64,000 nt of DNA from Ilyobacter polytropus DSM 2926 (GTDB lineage Bacteria > Fusobacteriota > Fusobacteriia > Fusobacteriales > Fusobacteriaceae), in assembly GCF_000165505.1 (NCBI RefSeq), contig NC_014632.1, positions 1,426,001 to 1,490,000 of the forward strand, in the 5' to 3' direction. Below are positions 1 through 6,602 of the stretch, piece by piece. Both the position numbers and the translations under genes were made by a program. Within the stretch, counting starts at the first letter, position 1. Each line of letters opens with the position of its first letter. The notes under the pieces are model-generated. The model was not told where the DNA came from, made no database searches, and saw nothing but the letters and a program-made list of their open reading frames with translations.

Positions 1-130
1 ACAAAGCTGTAGCTATAAGAGTTGCACTTAATGAAACCAAGATAGAGAGAAGTATAATACTGTACAACTCCCTATCTAGTTTTACTAAAAGAGTAAGTGC
101 CTGATATACTCCTTGTATTATATAATCCAT
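1..130 (-). CDS. tupB: Tungstate ABC transporter permease TupB (5' end only)
   Basis: Only the first 43 codons are in the window; the gene runs off the left edge. It starts with ATG at 130, 3 nt after the tupA stop, so the two are co-transcribed. The visible N-terminus (MDYIIQGVYQAL...) leads into a hydrophobic segment, as expected for the first membrane helix of an ABC permease. In TupABC transporters the permease follows the binding protein directly. The assignment rests on position after tupA and on the N-terminal sequence; the rest of the protein cannot be seen. Confidence 0.72.
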   Translation of the reverse strand, partial: MDYIIQGVYQALTLLVKLDRELYSIILLSILVSLSATLIATAL

Positions 131-133
131 AAA

Positions 134-943
134 TTAATTTTTTCTATCTGGTACAAATAATGACATCCCAAATTCTTCAATACCAAACTTACCAACCTTA
201 TCTTTTATTTTATCAGAAGATATCCAGTCCATAAATACCTTAGCACCTTCAGCATTTATATATTTATTTTTTGAAGGATCGATAGTTATAACTCCGTACT
301 GATTTAAAAGACTTTTATCTTTCCCTACTTTTATTTCAAGGTCAAGATCTTTGCTCAAATGTAAATAAGTAGCCATATCTGTAAGAGTATAAGCTTGCAT
401 CTCACTAGCTATTTTCAGTGTAGCTCCCATTCCACTTCCTGAAATAATGTACCATCCACCTTTAGGAATTATCCTATTTTTATTCCAAAGCTGAAGTTCT
501 TTTTTATTTGTTCCTGAATTATCCCCTCTTGAAGCAAAATTTAACTTTTCTTTGCTTATTTTTCCCAGCGCATCTTCTACAGAAGACATCTTCTGTTTAT
601 CCTTTGGACCTACAATTACAAAATAGTTATGAAAAACTTCTCTTCTTTCTTTACCATGCCCATTTTTCATAAACTTTAACTCAGAAGGCTTTGCATGTAC
701 TAGAAGAACATCTGCTTCTCCGTCTCTACCCATTTGAAGGGCTTTACCTGTTCCAACTGCGATAAGTTTAACCTTATACCCTGTTTCACTCTCAAAACTT
801 GGTATAAGATAATCCATGAGGCCTGAATCCCTTACGCTGGTAGTAGTAGCTAGAACGATATCCTTATTCGACTTCGCAAAAACACCCACTGAACAAAGCA
901 CCCCGATTAATAATATTAGTAGCGACCTTTTGATTTTTAACAT
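134..943 (-). CDS. tupA: Tungstate-binding protein TupA of an ABC transporter
   Basis: Periplasmic solute-binding protein of 269 aa. An N-terminal signal peptide (KIKRS then LLILLIGVLCSVGVFA) probably ends near residue 23. The mature start carries the TTTS motif (residues 33-36) typical of TupA, followed by 'DSGLMDYLIPSFE' and a GEADVLLVHA segment; TupA proteins bind tungstate with very high affinity and prefer it to molybdate. A strong AGGGGGAG site precedes the ATG. tupB follows at once. Its position beside an aldehyde oxidoreductase with MoaD and MoeB proteins fits tungsten uptake for that enzyme. Substrate choice is inferred from family and context. Confidence 0.88.
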   Translation of the reverse strand: MLKIKRSLLILLIGVLCSVGVFAKSNKDIVLATTTSVRDSGLMDYLIPSFESETGYKVKLIAVGTGKALQMGRDGEADVLLVHAKPSELKFMKNGHGKERREVFHNYFVIVGPKDKQKMSSVEDALGKISKEKLNFASRGDNSGTNKKELQLWNKNRIIPKGGWYIISGSGMGATLKIASEMQAYTLTDMATYLHLSKDLDLEIKVGKDKSLLNQYGVITIDPSKNKYINAEGAKVFMDWISSDKIKDKVGKFGIEEFGMSLFVPDRKN

Positions 944-1073
944 TTTTTTCTCCCCCTTATTTAATTTGTTAAACTATTTAAAGTTTATAAAAAGAAACTA
1001 CACTGTAATTAACCTTATATCAACTTTAAATCCTCTCAATTTTTATCTATTTCATAGTATTTTTTAACTACTT

Positions 1074-1112
1074 AAAAACAAATAGTGGTAATTTTTTGAA
1101 TTACCACTATTT
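1074..1112 (-). terminator. Rho-independent terminator after the AOR-moaD-moeB operon
   Basis: A 13-bp perfect inverted repeat (AAATAGTGGTAAT, 1080-1092, with 1100-1112) around a 7-nt loop, followed on the minus strand by a T-rich tract (TTTGTTTTT). It separates the oxidoreductase operon from tupA, so tupAB probably has its own promoter in 944-1073. Confidence 0.85.
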
Positions 1113-1191
1113 GAAATTTTAATTCATTTTAATAAAAATTACAACTATAAATTTTCATTAAATAAATTTAACTATTCATATTTCAATATTT

Positions 1192-1875
1192 TTAAGCTTC
1201 AAAAGTCGAAAATGTGTTGTTTTCCAAATCTATATATAACACTTGACTCTGTAAAGAATCACCCTTATTCAGTAACAATTTCAATGTTTCTGAAACCTGA
1301 ATCGATGCGGCTAAAGCCGGAGTAAAAGAGGGATTACCAAGTTCTGCCTCTATACCCTTTTCTATGCCGCTATACATTTTTTTCAGTATAAAATCCCCAG
1401 GTCTTATTACGGCTATCTGAGCTACCCATCCCCCTATTGCTCCGTGAACTATTGATATGCCTAGATGAGAGCACTTTTCTTCTACCATTATCTTCAAAGG
1501 TATAGAGTCTAATGCATCTACTACCAAGTCTATATCTGTTAATAGATTGTCTATATTTTCTTCGTCAACTTTAACATTGAAACCTTTTGTTTTAATATCT
1601 GAATTTATTGATTTAATCCGTTTCAGAGCTTCTTCCACTTTAAAAAATCCCAGGTTTTCTTCATTTGAGAGAATCTGTCGGTTGAGATTACTTTCATCAA
1701 AAATATCAAAATCAACCACCTTAAGATTACCCACTCCCAATCTTGCCAGCATTTCGATTATATAGCCACCCAGTCCGCCACATCCCAAAACCAAGACTCT
1801 TTTATTTTTCAAAACTTCCTGTTCCTTTTGAGAAATAAGTTTTTTGTTCTTAAGGTAGCGCTTTGAGTAGTCCAT
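1192..1875 (-). CDS. MoeB/ThiF-family adenylyltransferase for the adjacent MoaD-like protein
   Basis: E1-like enzyme of 227 aa that would adenylate the C-terminal glycine of the MoaD-like protein encoded 1 nt upstream. Visible motifs are the nucleotide-binding loop GCGGLGG (31-37), the aspartates in VVDFDIFD, the arginine of NLNRQ (63-67), and DLVVDALDS further on. Unlike classical MoeB or ThiF it has no CxxC pairs: the segment after 'VIRPGD' and the C-terminus, where the zinc cysteines usually sit, lack them. The AGGAGGGGG site lies inside the end of the moaD gene. The pairing with the carrier and oxidoreductase suggests a role in dithiolene sulfur transfer for the pterin cofactor; that is inference. 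Confidence 0.82.
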   Translation of the reverse strand: MDYSKRYLKNKKLISQKEQEVLKNKRVLVLGCGGLGGYIIEMLARLGVGNLKVVDFDIFDESNLNRQILSNEENLGFFKVEEALKRIKSINSDIKTKGFNVKVDEENIDNLLTDIDLVVDALDSIPLKIMVEEKCSHLGISIVHGAIGGWVAQIAVIRPGDFILKKMYSGIEKGIEAELGNPSFTPALAASIQVSETLKLLLNKGDSLQSQVLYIDLENNTFSTFEA

Positions 1876-1876
1876 A

Positions 1877-2128
1877 CTAACCCCCTCCTACTGGAGGGAA
1901 TAAAGCTATTCGGTCGCCGGCTTTTAATTTTTTCTCAAAGTCTTTTTCCCGCCGTCCATTTTTCAAAATAATAACAGTTGATCTGTCTATCTCTCCGATT
2001 AAGTCTACCAAATCGTCGATGGAAAATCCTTCTAAAACTTCGAATTCTTTTACTCCCCTGCTTTCTTTGGGGAATCTCTCTCTGAGATTAGCAAAAAGTC
2101 TGACCTCTATCTTTATCTTTTCAGCCAT
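1877..2128 (-). CDS. MoaD/ThiS-like sulfur carrier protein
   Basis: 83-aa beta-grasp protein ending in PPVGGG, the C-terminal glycine tail that is adenylated and thiocarboxylated in MoaD-type carriers. 'VRLFANLRERFP' near the start and 'LKAGDRIALFPPV' near the end are typical of MoaD. It lies between the oxidoreductase (8 nt upstream) and its presumed E1 partner (1 nt downstream), with an AGGAGG site before the ATG. It probably supplies sulfur for the molybdopterin dithiolene. A dedicated carrier beside an aldehyde:ferredoxin oxidoreductase is a known arrangement, so this may not be the general MoaD of the cell. Confidence 0.88.
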   Translation of the reverse strand: MAEKIKIEVRLFANLRERFPKESRGVKEFEVLEGFSIDDLVDLIGEIDRSTVIILKNGRREKDFEKKLKAGDRIALFPPVGGG

Positions 2129-2136
2129 CTAACCTC

Positions 2137-3861
2137 CTAAAATTCAAGTGTCATATCAAGCTCTTCATCAGTAATGTCAAAGGCAACATTATGTGGTTCT
2201 AAATTTTCATTGAAAAACTCAGGAAGCCTGTCATGGGCTTTTGTAAATCCAGCTCTTCTATTAAACTCTTTTTCTTCCTTTAGAATTTCCTGTCCCAAAG
2301 TTATTACATCTTGAATTTCTATACTGGTGTTGTATTCTGCATTTATCATATTTACGATTTCCTGAAGTGCTCCCGCATTATCTAGTATTGCAAAGGCCAC
2401 AAATAAACAGAGCCCTGTACTATCTATAGCAGCAGTTGCCACTTGAAGGTTTCTCGATAGATCTACCTGTCCCTCTTTCTTAAGAGGATCTACAGTTCCT
2501 CCTACTCCTAAAATATTTGCAGTAACAGAGTATCCCGCCGTATGGTCTGCACCCATTGGAGTAGTTGCATATGTTACCCCTATACCTTTTACTGACCTAG
2601 GATCATAAGCTGGAAGAGCCTGTTTCTTGACAACTGGTACTCTCTCTGTACCAAATGCCTGTCCTGTAAAGGCTGCTCCGTTACCTATAATCCGACCTAT
2701 AGGAGATCCCTTACCTACTTCTTCTACAAGTTTTATGGCAGCCTTGTCATCTCCTAGTTCTATATATTTACCTTCCATGGCAATTCCTACTGCAACTCCT
2801 GTATCTATGGTGTCTATACCTATATCATCACAAAGTCTGTCCATTTTTGCAATGGAATCAAAGTTTTTTATATGACAGTGAGAGCCAAAGGCCCATATAG
2901 TTTCATATTCAAATCCACCAGTTAGATATTCTCCATTTTCATCGTTGTATATCTGTGAACATCTCATAATACAACCAGGATGACATGCATGGGTAGGATT
3001 TCCCTTTCTTTTGTTTATTAATTCATACATAGTTTCTCCGCTTATGTCTTCAGCAAATTCAAAACGTCCGTTTCTAAAGTTATCTGTAGGGAGTCCTCCA
3101 GCTTCATTTAGAATATTTACAAGAACTGCGGTTCCATATGTAGGAAGCCCCTGACCAGAAACAGGGTGATCTAGTATCATTTTAGAAAATGATCTAGAAG
3201 CTTTCATAAATGAATCCTTATCATGATATTTCACTTCATTTGTTTTACCAGGATCTATTATTATCGCCTTTATCCCCTTAGATCCGAGTACAGCTCCAGT
3301 CCCTCCACGTCCACAGTGTCGGGTAGGGTGCCCTTCTGTATCTGTGACAGCTATTGAGGCTGCAGAAAGTTTCATCTCCCCAGCCTGACCCACAGACATA
3401 ACAGTTGTCTTCTTTCCAAATTTTTCCCGTAAGATATCACCTGTCTCGTAATTCCCTTTCATTTTCAGATAACTGGCATCCTCCATAGAAATTCCTTCAG
3501 AAGTTATTTTTATAAGATTTAGCTCTTCTTTTTCAGGCTTATCCTCTATAATTATCGCCTTATAACCAAGTTTTGCAAGATTCTGTGCAGCAGTTCCTCC
3601 TGCATTGGATTCTTTTATTCCTCCTGTTAGAGGACTTTTAGATCCCACACTCAGCCTTCCCGAACTAGGAGCCATTGACCCCGAAAGAAGTCCGGGAGCT
3701 ATGACAAGTTTGTTATTTTTCCCCAAAGGATGACATGTAGCATCCACTTCCTCAGAAATAATTTTGGATGTAAGCCCTCTGCCTCCCAATGCCATGTACT
3801 CAGATTTTACTTCCTCGTAAGTAATAGATTTGTTTCTCATATTAATACGACAGATTTTCAA
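2137..3861 (-). CDS. aor: Aldehyde:ferredoxin oxidoreductase (tungsten/molybdenum bis-pterin family)
   Basis: 574-aa member of the AOR family, which oxidises aldehydes with ferredoxin as electron partner using a W- or Mo-bis-pterin and one [4Fe-4S] cluster. The N-terminal domain shows YMALGGRGLTSK and GGTAAQNLAKLGYKA. The cluster cysteines are C-HPG-C-IMR-C (residues 293, 297, 301) and probably the cysteine in STGLCLF (about 485). I chose the TTG at 3861 because it follows AGGAGGGG by 8 nt and gives the usual 'KICRIN' start; a TTG at 3894 lies inside the riboswitch and gives an atypical leader. The true substrate cannot be read from the sequence. Confidence 0.9.
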   Translation of the reverse strand: MKICRINMRNKSITYEEVKSEYMALGGRGLTSKIISEEVDATCHPLGKNNKLVIAPGLLSGSMAPSSGRLSVGSKSPLTGGIKESNAGGTAAQNLAKLGYKAIIIEDKPEKEELNLIKITSEGISMEDASYLKMKGNYETGDILREKFGKKTTVMSVGQAGEMKLSAASIAVTDTEGHPTRHCGRGGTGAVLGSKGIKAIIIDPGKTNEVKYHDKDSFMKASRSFSKMILDHPVSGQGLPTYGTAVLVNILNEAGGLPTDNFRNGRFEFAEDISGETMYELINKRKGNPTHACHPGCIMRCSQIYNDENGEYLTGGFEYETIWAFGSHCHIKNFDSIAKMDRLCDDIGIDTIDTGVAVGIAMEGKYIELGDDKAAIKLVEEVGKGSPIGRIIGNGAAFTGQAFGTERVPVVKKQALPAYDPRSVKGIGVTYATTPMGADHTAGYSVTANILGVGGTVDPLKKEGQVDLSRNLQVATAAIDSTGLCLFVAFAILDNAGALQEIVNMINAEYNTSIEIQDVITLGQEILKEEKEFNRRAGFTKAHDRLPEFFNENLEPHNVAFDITDEELDMTLEF

Positions 3862-3883
3862 AATAAACCCCTCCTTTTTTTGG

Positions 3884-3980
3884 CTCCTTTCCAAACGCGG
3901 GAGGCAGACCGGTTTCCCTGTCTACCCAGTGGTGCAGTTCCCTAGATTTTATCCTTAGGAATTTACACTCGGAGTAGCAA
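3884..3980 (-). promoter_or_regulatory. Moco/Tuco-family riboswitch in the AOR leader
   Basis: The minus-strand leader contains in order TACTCCGAG, CACTGGG, AGGGAAACCGG, TCTGCCTCCCG and GGAAAGGAG, the conserved blocks I recall for the Moco RNA motif. CTCC can pair with the terminal GGAG to close the structure; TTCCTA..TAGGGAA gives a possible internal arm. It ends about 7 nt before the AGGAGGGG site of the oxidoreductase, so control of translation is plausible. Because it precedes a tungsten-type enzyme it may sense tungsten cofactor rather than molybdenum cofactor. The family call comes from remembered consensus, not a covariance-model search. Confidence 0.8.
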
Positions 3981-4493
3981 TATAAAAATAAATTTTTTAC
4001 AATTTATTTGCCTATATTAAATTACCAATCAACAAGTTAATAATATTTCACTATTACATACAATAATTTGTTATTCATAATTACTGTCTAATTTTCATTT
4101 AAGCAAAAAAATTAGATATTCAAAGTAATTTAATGCTTTATAGCAAGCAAACTTTTATGGAATTTTTATCATTGTTGCAATAAATATGTTTTAATAGCAA
4201 TCTTGTTCATTAAAACTCAAATAAAGGCTACATTAATATAAATACACCTAATATTTTTAATTCCTTTTAAAAATTAATATAGAACTAAATATTTTAAAAC
4301 AGATAAAATTGTCAGATAAAGAAGCACATATTAAACTATAAGTTTTTCCTTATTTTATATATATTTTTTTTCTTTTAATTGGTAAATAACCAAAAATAAA
4401 ACTTTATATTTTTGTAGTTTTTTATATAGAAAAGTTGTATATTTAATTTATAAACAAATTCTGTGTATAAAAATTAAGAAAGAGAGGGATTTT
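3981..4493. other. AT-rich intergenic region, 513 nt
   Basis: Very AT-rich DNA between the minus-strand AOR leader and the plus-strand lipoprotein gene. It must contain both divergent promoters, but no -35/-10 pair stands out with good spacing. A small inverted repeat TTGGT-AAATA-ACCAA lies near 4379-4393. I see no open frame with a ribosome-binding site and no structured RNA. Confidence 0.5.
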
Positions 4494-4931
4494 ATGAAGT
4501 ATATAATAGGAATTATCCTAGTATTTATGACCTTTGGATGTATGTCAGCTCCAAAAGATCTCGGAGTTAAATCAGGAAAATTATCACCTCTGAAAACATC
4601 TCCTAACGGTGTTTCATCACAGACAAATCAGCTAGAAAAACTAGTAGATCCTCTTGTACTAGACATCCCAACTAGCAATGCAAAAGAAATAATCAAAAAA
4701 GCATGTGAAAGCTATGGAAAACACAAAATTATAAAAGAATCAGAAGATTATCTATATGTTGTTTTTATTACTGGAACAATGAGGTACCGAGACGATGCAG
4801 AATTTTATTTTGATTCTGAAAACAAGGTTATTCACTATCGTTCACAAAGTAGGATAGGATACTCAGATATGGGACTAAACCGAAAAAGATACAATACATT
4901 GGCAGAATTTTATTATAAAAATAAACAATAA
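4494..4931 (+). CDS. DUF1499-family lipoprotein
   Basis: 145-aa protein with a lipoprotein signal: a hydrophobic stretch and the lipobox TFGC, so the mature N-terminal cysteine is about residue 16. The mature part has SPNGVSSQ and the C-terminal block HYRSQSRIGYSDMGLNRKR, which are hallmarks of DUF1499. The function of the family is not established. An AGAGAGGG site precedes the ATG. It appears to be transcribed alone, with a 500-nt AT-rich region upstream and minus-strand genes downstream. Confidence 0.8.
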   Translation: MKYIIGIILVFMTFGCMSAPKDLGVKSGKLSPLKTSPNGVSSQTNQLEKLVDPLVLDIPTSNAKEIIKKACESYGKHKIIKESEDYLYVVFITGTMRYRDDAEFYFDSENKVIHYRSQSRIGYSDMGLNRKRYNTLAEFYYKNKQ

Positions 4932-5004
4932 AATACTCCAGTTGATGCTTTAAAGAGATTTTTGGTAAATTAAGGATTTTATTTGAACCTGTTACTTTTC
5001 TCTT

Positions 5005-5027
5005 GAAAAAAAGCACTCCAAGAGTGT
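5005..5027 (-). terminator. Rho-independent terminator at the end of the possible small RNA
   Basis: On the minus strand CACTC-TTG-GAGTG is followed by C and seven T. It lies 3' of a 200-nt stretch with no gene and is not needed by the HD-hydrolase gene, which already has a stronger terminator at 5250-5290. Confidence 0.65.
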
Positions 5028-5225
5028 TTCCTCCCTTCGGTCAGGGCATAACCAAAAGTTCAAGTATTTTCAAATGCCTAAGAAGTAAACATTTCTTTTA
5101 TCGTCTTTGTAAGCAAAAGTCCTCGGTTCCCTGCTCATCCATAGGATAAGGTGTGTCGTGGTCGCTATCACTCCTTGATCTTAACTTATTTTGTAGAACG
5201 GTTAAGTGCAGGTTCTTTCTTATAT
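5005..5225 (-). ncRNA. Possible structured small RNA (unknown class)
   Basis: A stretch of about 220 nt between two minus-strand terminators that contains no convincing gene. It is less AT-rich than the surrounding intergenic DNA and holds several short hairpins on the minus strand: CTTAAC..GTTAAG, CTTATCC-TAT-GGATGAG (one G-U pair), CTTT..AAAG, CCCT..AGGG and the final terminator. An upstream AAGGAGTG could also pair with CACTCTT and compete with that terminator. A weak promoter (TTCGAA, 17 nt, TATATA) lies just after the first terminator. I tried to read it as 6S, SRP, RNase P, tmRNA, T-box or a known riboswitch and could not. It could instead be a genomic repeat. Confidence 0.35.
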
Positions 5226-5249
5226 AAGCCCTGCGACTAGAAATTCGAA

Positions 5250-5290
5250 AAATATAAAAAATGGAGCATCGGCTTTTTCCCGTTGCTCCA
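5250..5290 (-). terminator. Rho-independent terminator of the HAD-HD operon
   Basis: TGGAGCA (5262-5268) pairs with TGCTCCA (5284-5290) and is followed on the minus strand by TTTTTTATATTTTT. It lies 28 nt after the stop codon of the HD-hydrolase gene. Confidence 0.85.
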
Positions 5291-5318
5291 AAGATCAGTT
5301 TAACTTTAAATTATTAAG

Positions 5319-5870
5319 TTACTGGAATGATTCTGTGATATATTTTTCATATTCATCTATTTTAAAGCTCAACCTTTCAGCTAGATATTTGTTGCTGAAT
5401 TTTAAAGATTCCAATATATACTGGGCCTCTTGTCTATAGGATATTATCTTTTTATTATTCCAGTGTTTTGGAGGTTTCTGTAAGTTTGTTATCCTGTCAA
5501 ACATCTTTACTATACCCACCTCTTTTGGGCAGTTTAAAATCTTTTTTATTGAATTTTGCATCTGTTCATATTTTGCAATATTTTTATCTTTTGTTAGTGC
5601 AAATACTCCTTTAGATACCTCTATACCAAAAGTTTTCTCTAACTCCTCATAGCTAGTCTCAGTGTCCTCAAGAGTATCGTGTAATAAAGCCAACTGAAGG
5701 GCATATTCTATATCAAAATCTTTGCAAGATTCCCATGCAAACATAACCTCCATGGCTACATTACTAAGATGGACTACATAGGGTAATCCGTAAATCGGAA
5801 GCTTTTGCTTTTTATGTTTTTCTCCTGCAAATAAAATTGTCTTTTGATACAAATCCTGTTTTAAATACAT
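5319..5870 (-). CDS. HD-domain phosphohydrolase, RelA/SpoT hydrolase-like
   Basis: 183-aa single-domain protein resembling the hydrolase half of RelA/SpoT and the small alarmone hydrolases. Visible metal-binding features are His34 in 'YVVHLSNV', the HD pair at 64-65 in HDTLEDT, and a later aspartate in VKMFDRITNL. HDTLEDT and the following YEELEKTFG are typical of ppGpp-hydrolase domains. No synthetase, TGS or ACT domain is present. It starts 8 nt after the HAD gene, with AGGGGGAAG overlapping the HAD stop, so the two form an operon. A nucleotide pyrophosphohydrolase is the safe reading; ppGpp as substrate is possible. Confidence 0.78.
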   Translation of the reverse strand: MYLKQDLYQKTILFAGEKHKKQKLPIYGLPYVVHLSNVAMEVMFAWESCKDFDIEYALQLALLHDTLEDTETSYEELEKTFGIEVSKGVFALTKDKNIAKYEQMQNSIKKILNCPKEVGIVKMFDRITNLQKPPKHWNNKKIISYRQEAQYILESLKFSNKYLAERLSFKIDEYEKYITESFQ

Positions 5871-5878
5871 TCTTCCCC

Positions 5879-6484
5879 CTAGAGTTTACATTTATATTTA
5901 AGAAGCTTTTCTTTTAGATTAAGAGATGATGTAAAAAGTACTGTTTTGAATCCTAATTTTTCAGCACTTATAATATTTTCCTTTGTATCATCTATAAATA
6001 TTGACTCAGACGGGTTTATATCGTACCTACCGGACAACGTATTATAAATTTCACTTTCTGGTTTCAGTAGGTTTTCTCTGTACGAGACTATCCCCCCATC
6101 GAAACCTATAAAAAAATGATATTTCTTTGAAATTTTTTCAAAGGCTAACATATGAAAATTAGACAAAAAATATATTTTATATCCCATAAGTTTTAATTTT
6201 TTTAAAATTTCTACAACATCTTCCATCGGGGTGAGTATTTCGTACCAGTTATTCATCACCTCCCTTATAAGCTGCTCATTTTCTGGATCTCTGTCACATA
6301 TTCTGTTAATTGCTTCCTCTTCTGTAATTACTCCTCTATCAAGCATAATCCATTCATTACTTTTAAATATCTCTTGATAAATTTTATAGGCTCTTTGTTT
6401 ATCAGGAATTTTTTTGTATGTATACTCTAGAGGTTCAAAATTTAGCAATACTCTTCCCAAATCAAATATAATATTTTTTATCAT
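5879..6484 (-). CDS. HAD-family hydrolase (YihX-like phosphatase)
   Basis: 201-aa haloacid-dehalogenase-fold hydrolase. Motif I is FDLGRVL (nucleophile Asp8, with glycine where many phosphatases have the second aspartate, as in the YihX group), motif II is in 'YFLSNF', motif III lysine in LLKPESEIY, and motif IV is FIDDTKENI. The helical cap lies in between. These enzymes usually remove phosphate from small sugars or nucleotides. It leads the two-gene operon with the HD hydrolase. The substrate is unknown. Confidence 0.82.
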   Translation of the reverse strand: MIKNIIFDLGRVLLNFEPLEYTYKKIPDKQRAYKIYQEIFKSNEWIMLDRGVITEEEAINRICDRDPENEQLIREVMNNWYEILTPMEDVVEILKKLKLMGYKIYFLSNFHMLAFEKISKKYHFFIGFDGGIVSYRENLLKPESEIYNTLSGRYDINPSESIFIDDTKENIISAEKLGFKTVLFTSSLNLKEKLLKYKCKL

Positions 6485-6602
6485 AAGTCCCCCTTATTTA
6501 CATTATCTTTTATACATAACAAATGCCTTTCACCATAGAAAATAAAATTCATTCAATATACTCGTAATTGTTTGAGCATATAGCATTTTAAAATATTTAA
6601 AT

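Noticed and set aside
4828..5016. A 62-aa minus-strand frame next to the DUF1499 gene
   Set aside because: It overlaps the real gene and has no good start; the sequence looks like part of the intergenic or RNA region.
5000..5240. An insertion sequence remnant
   Set aside because: No transposase frame, no matching inverted ends and no target duplication were visible.
5005..5290. 6S, SRP, RNase P, tmRNA or T-box RNA
   Set aside because: None of the conserved core sequences of these RNAs was found; the stretch is kept only as a possible unknown RNA.
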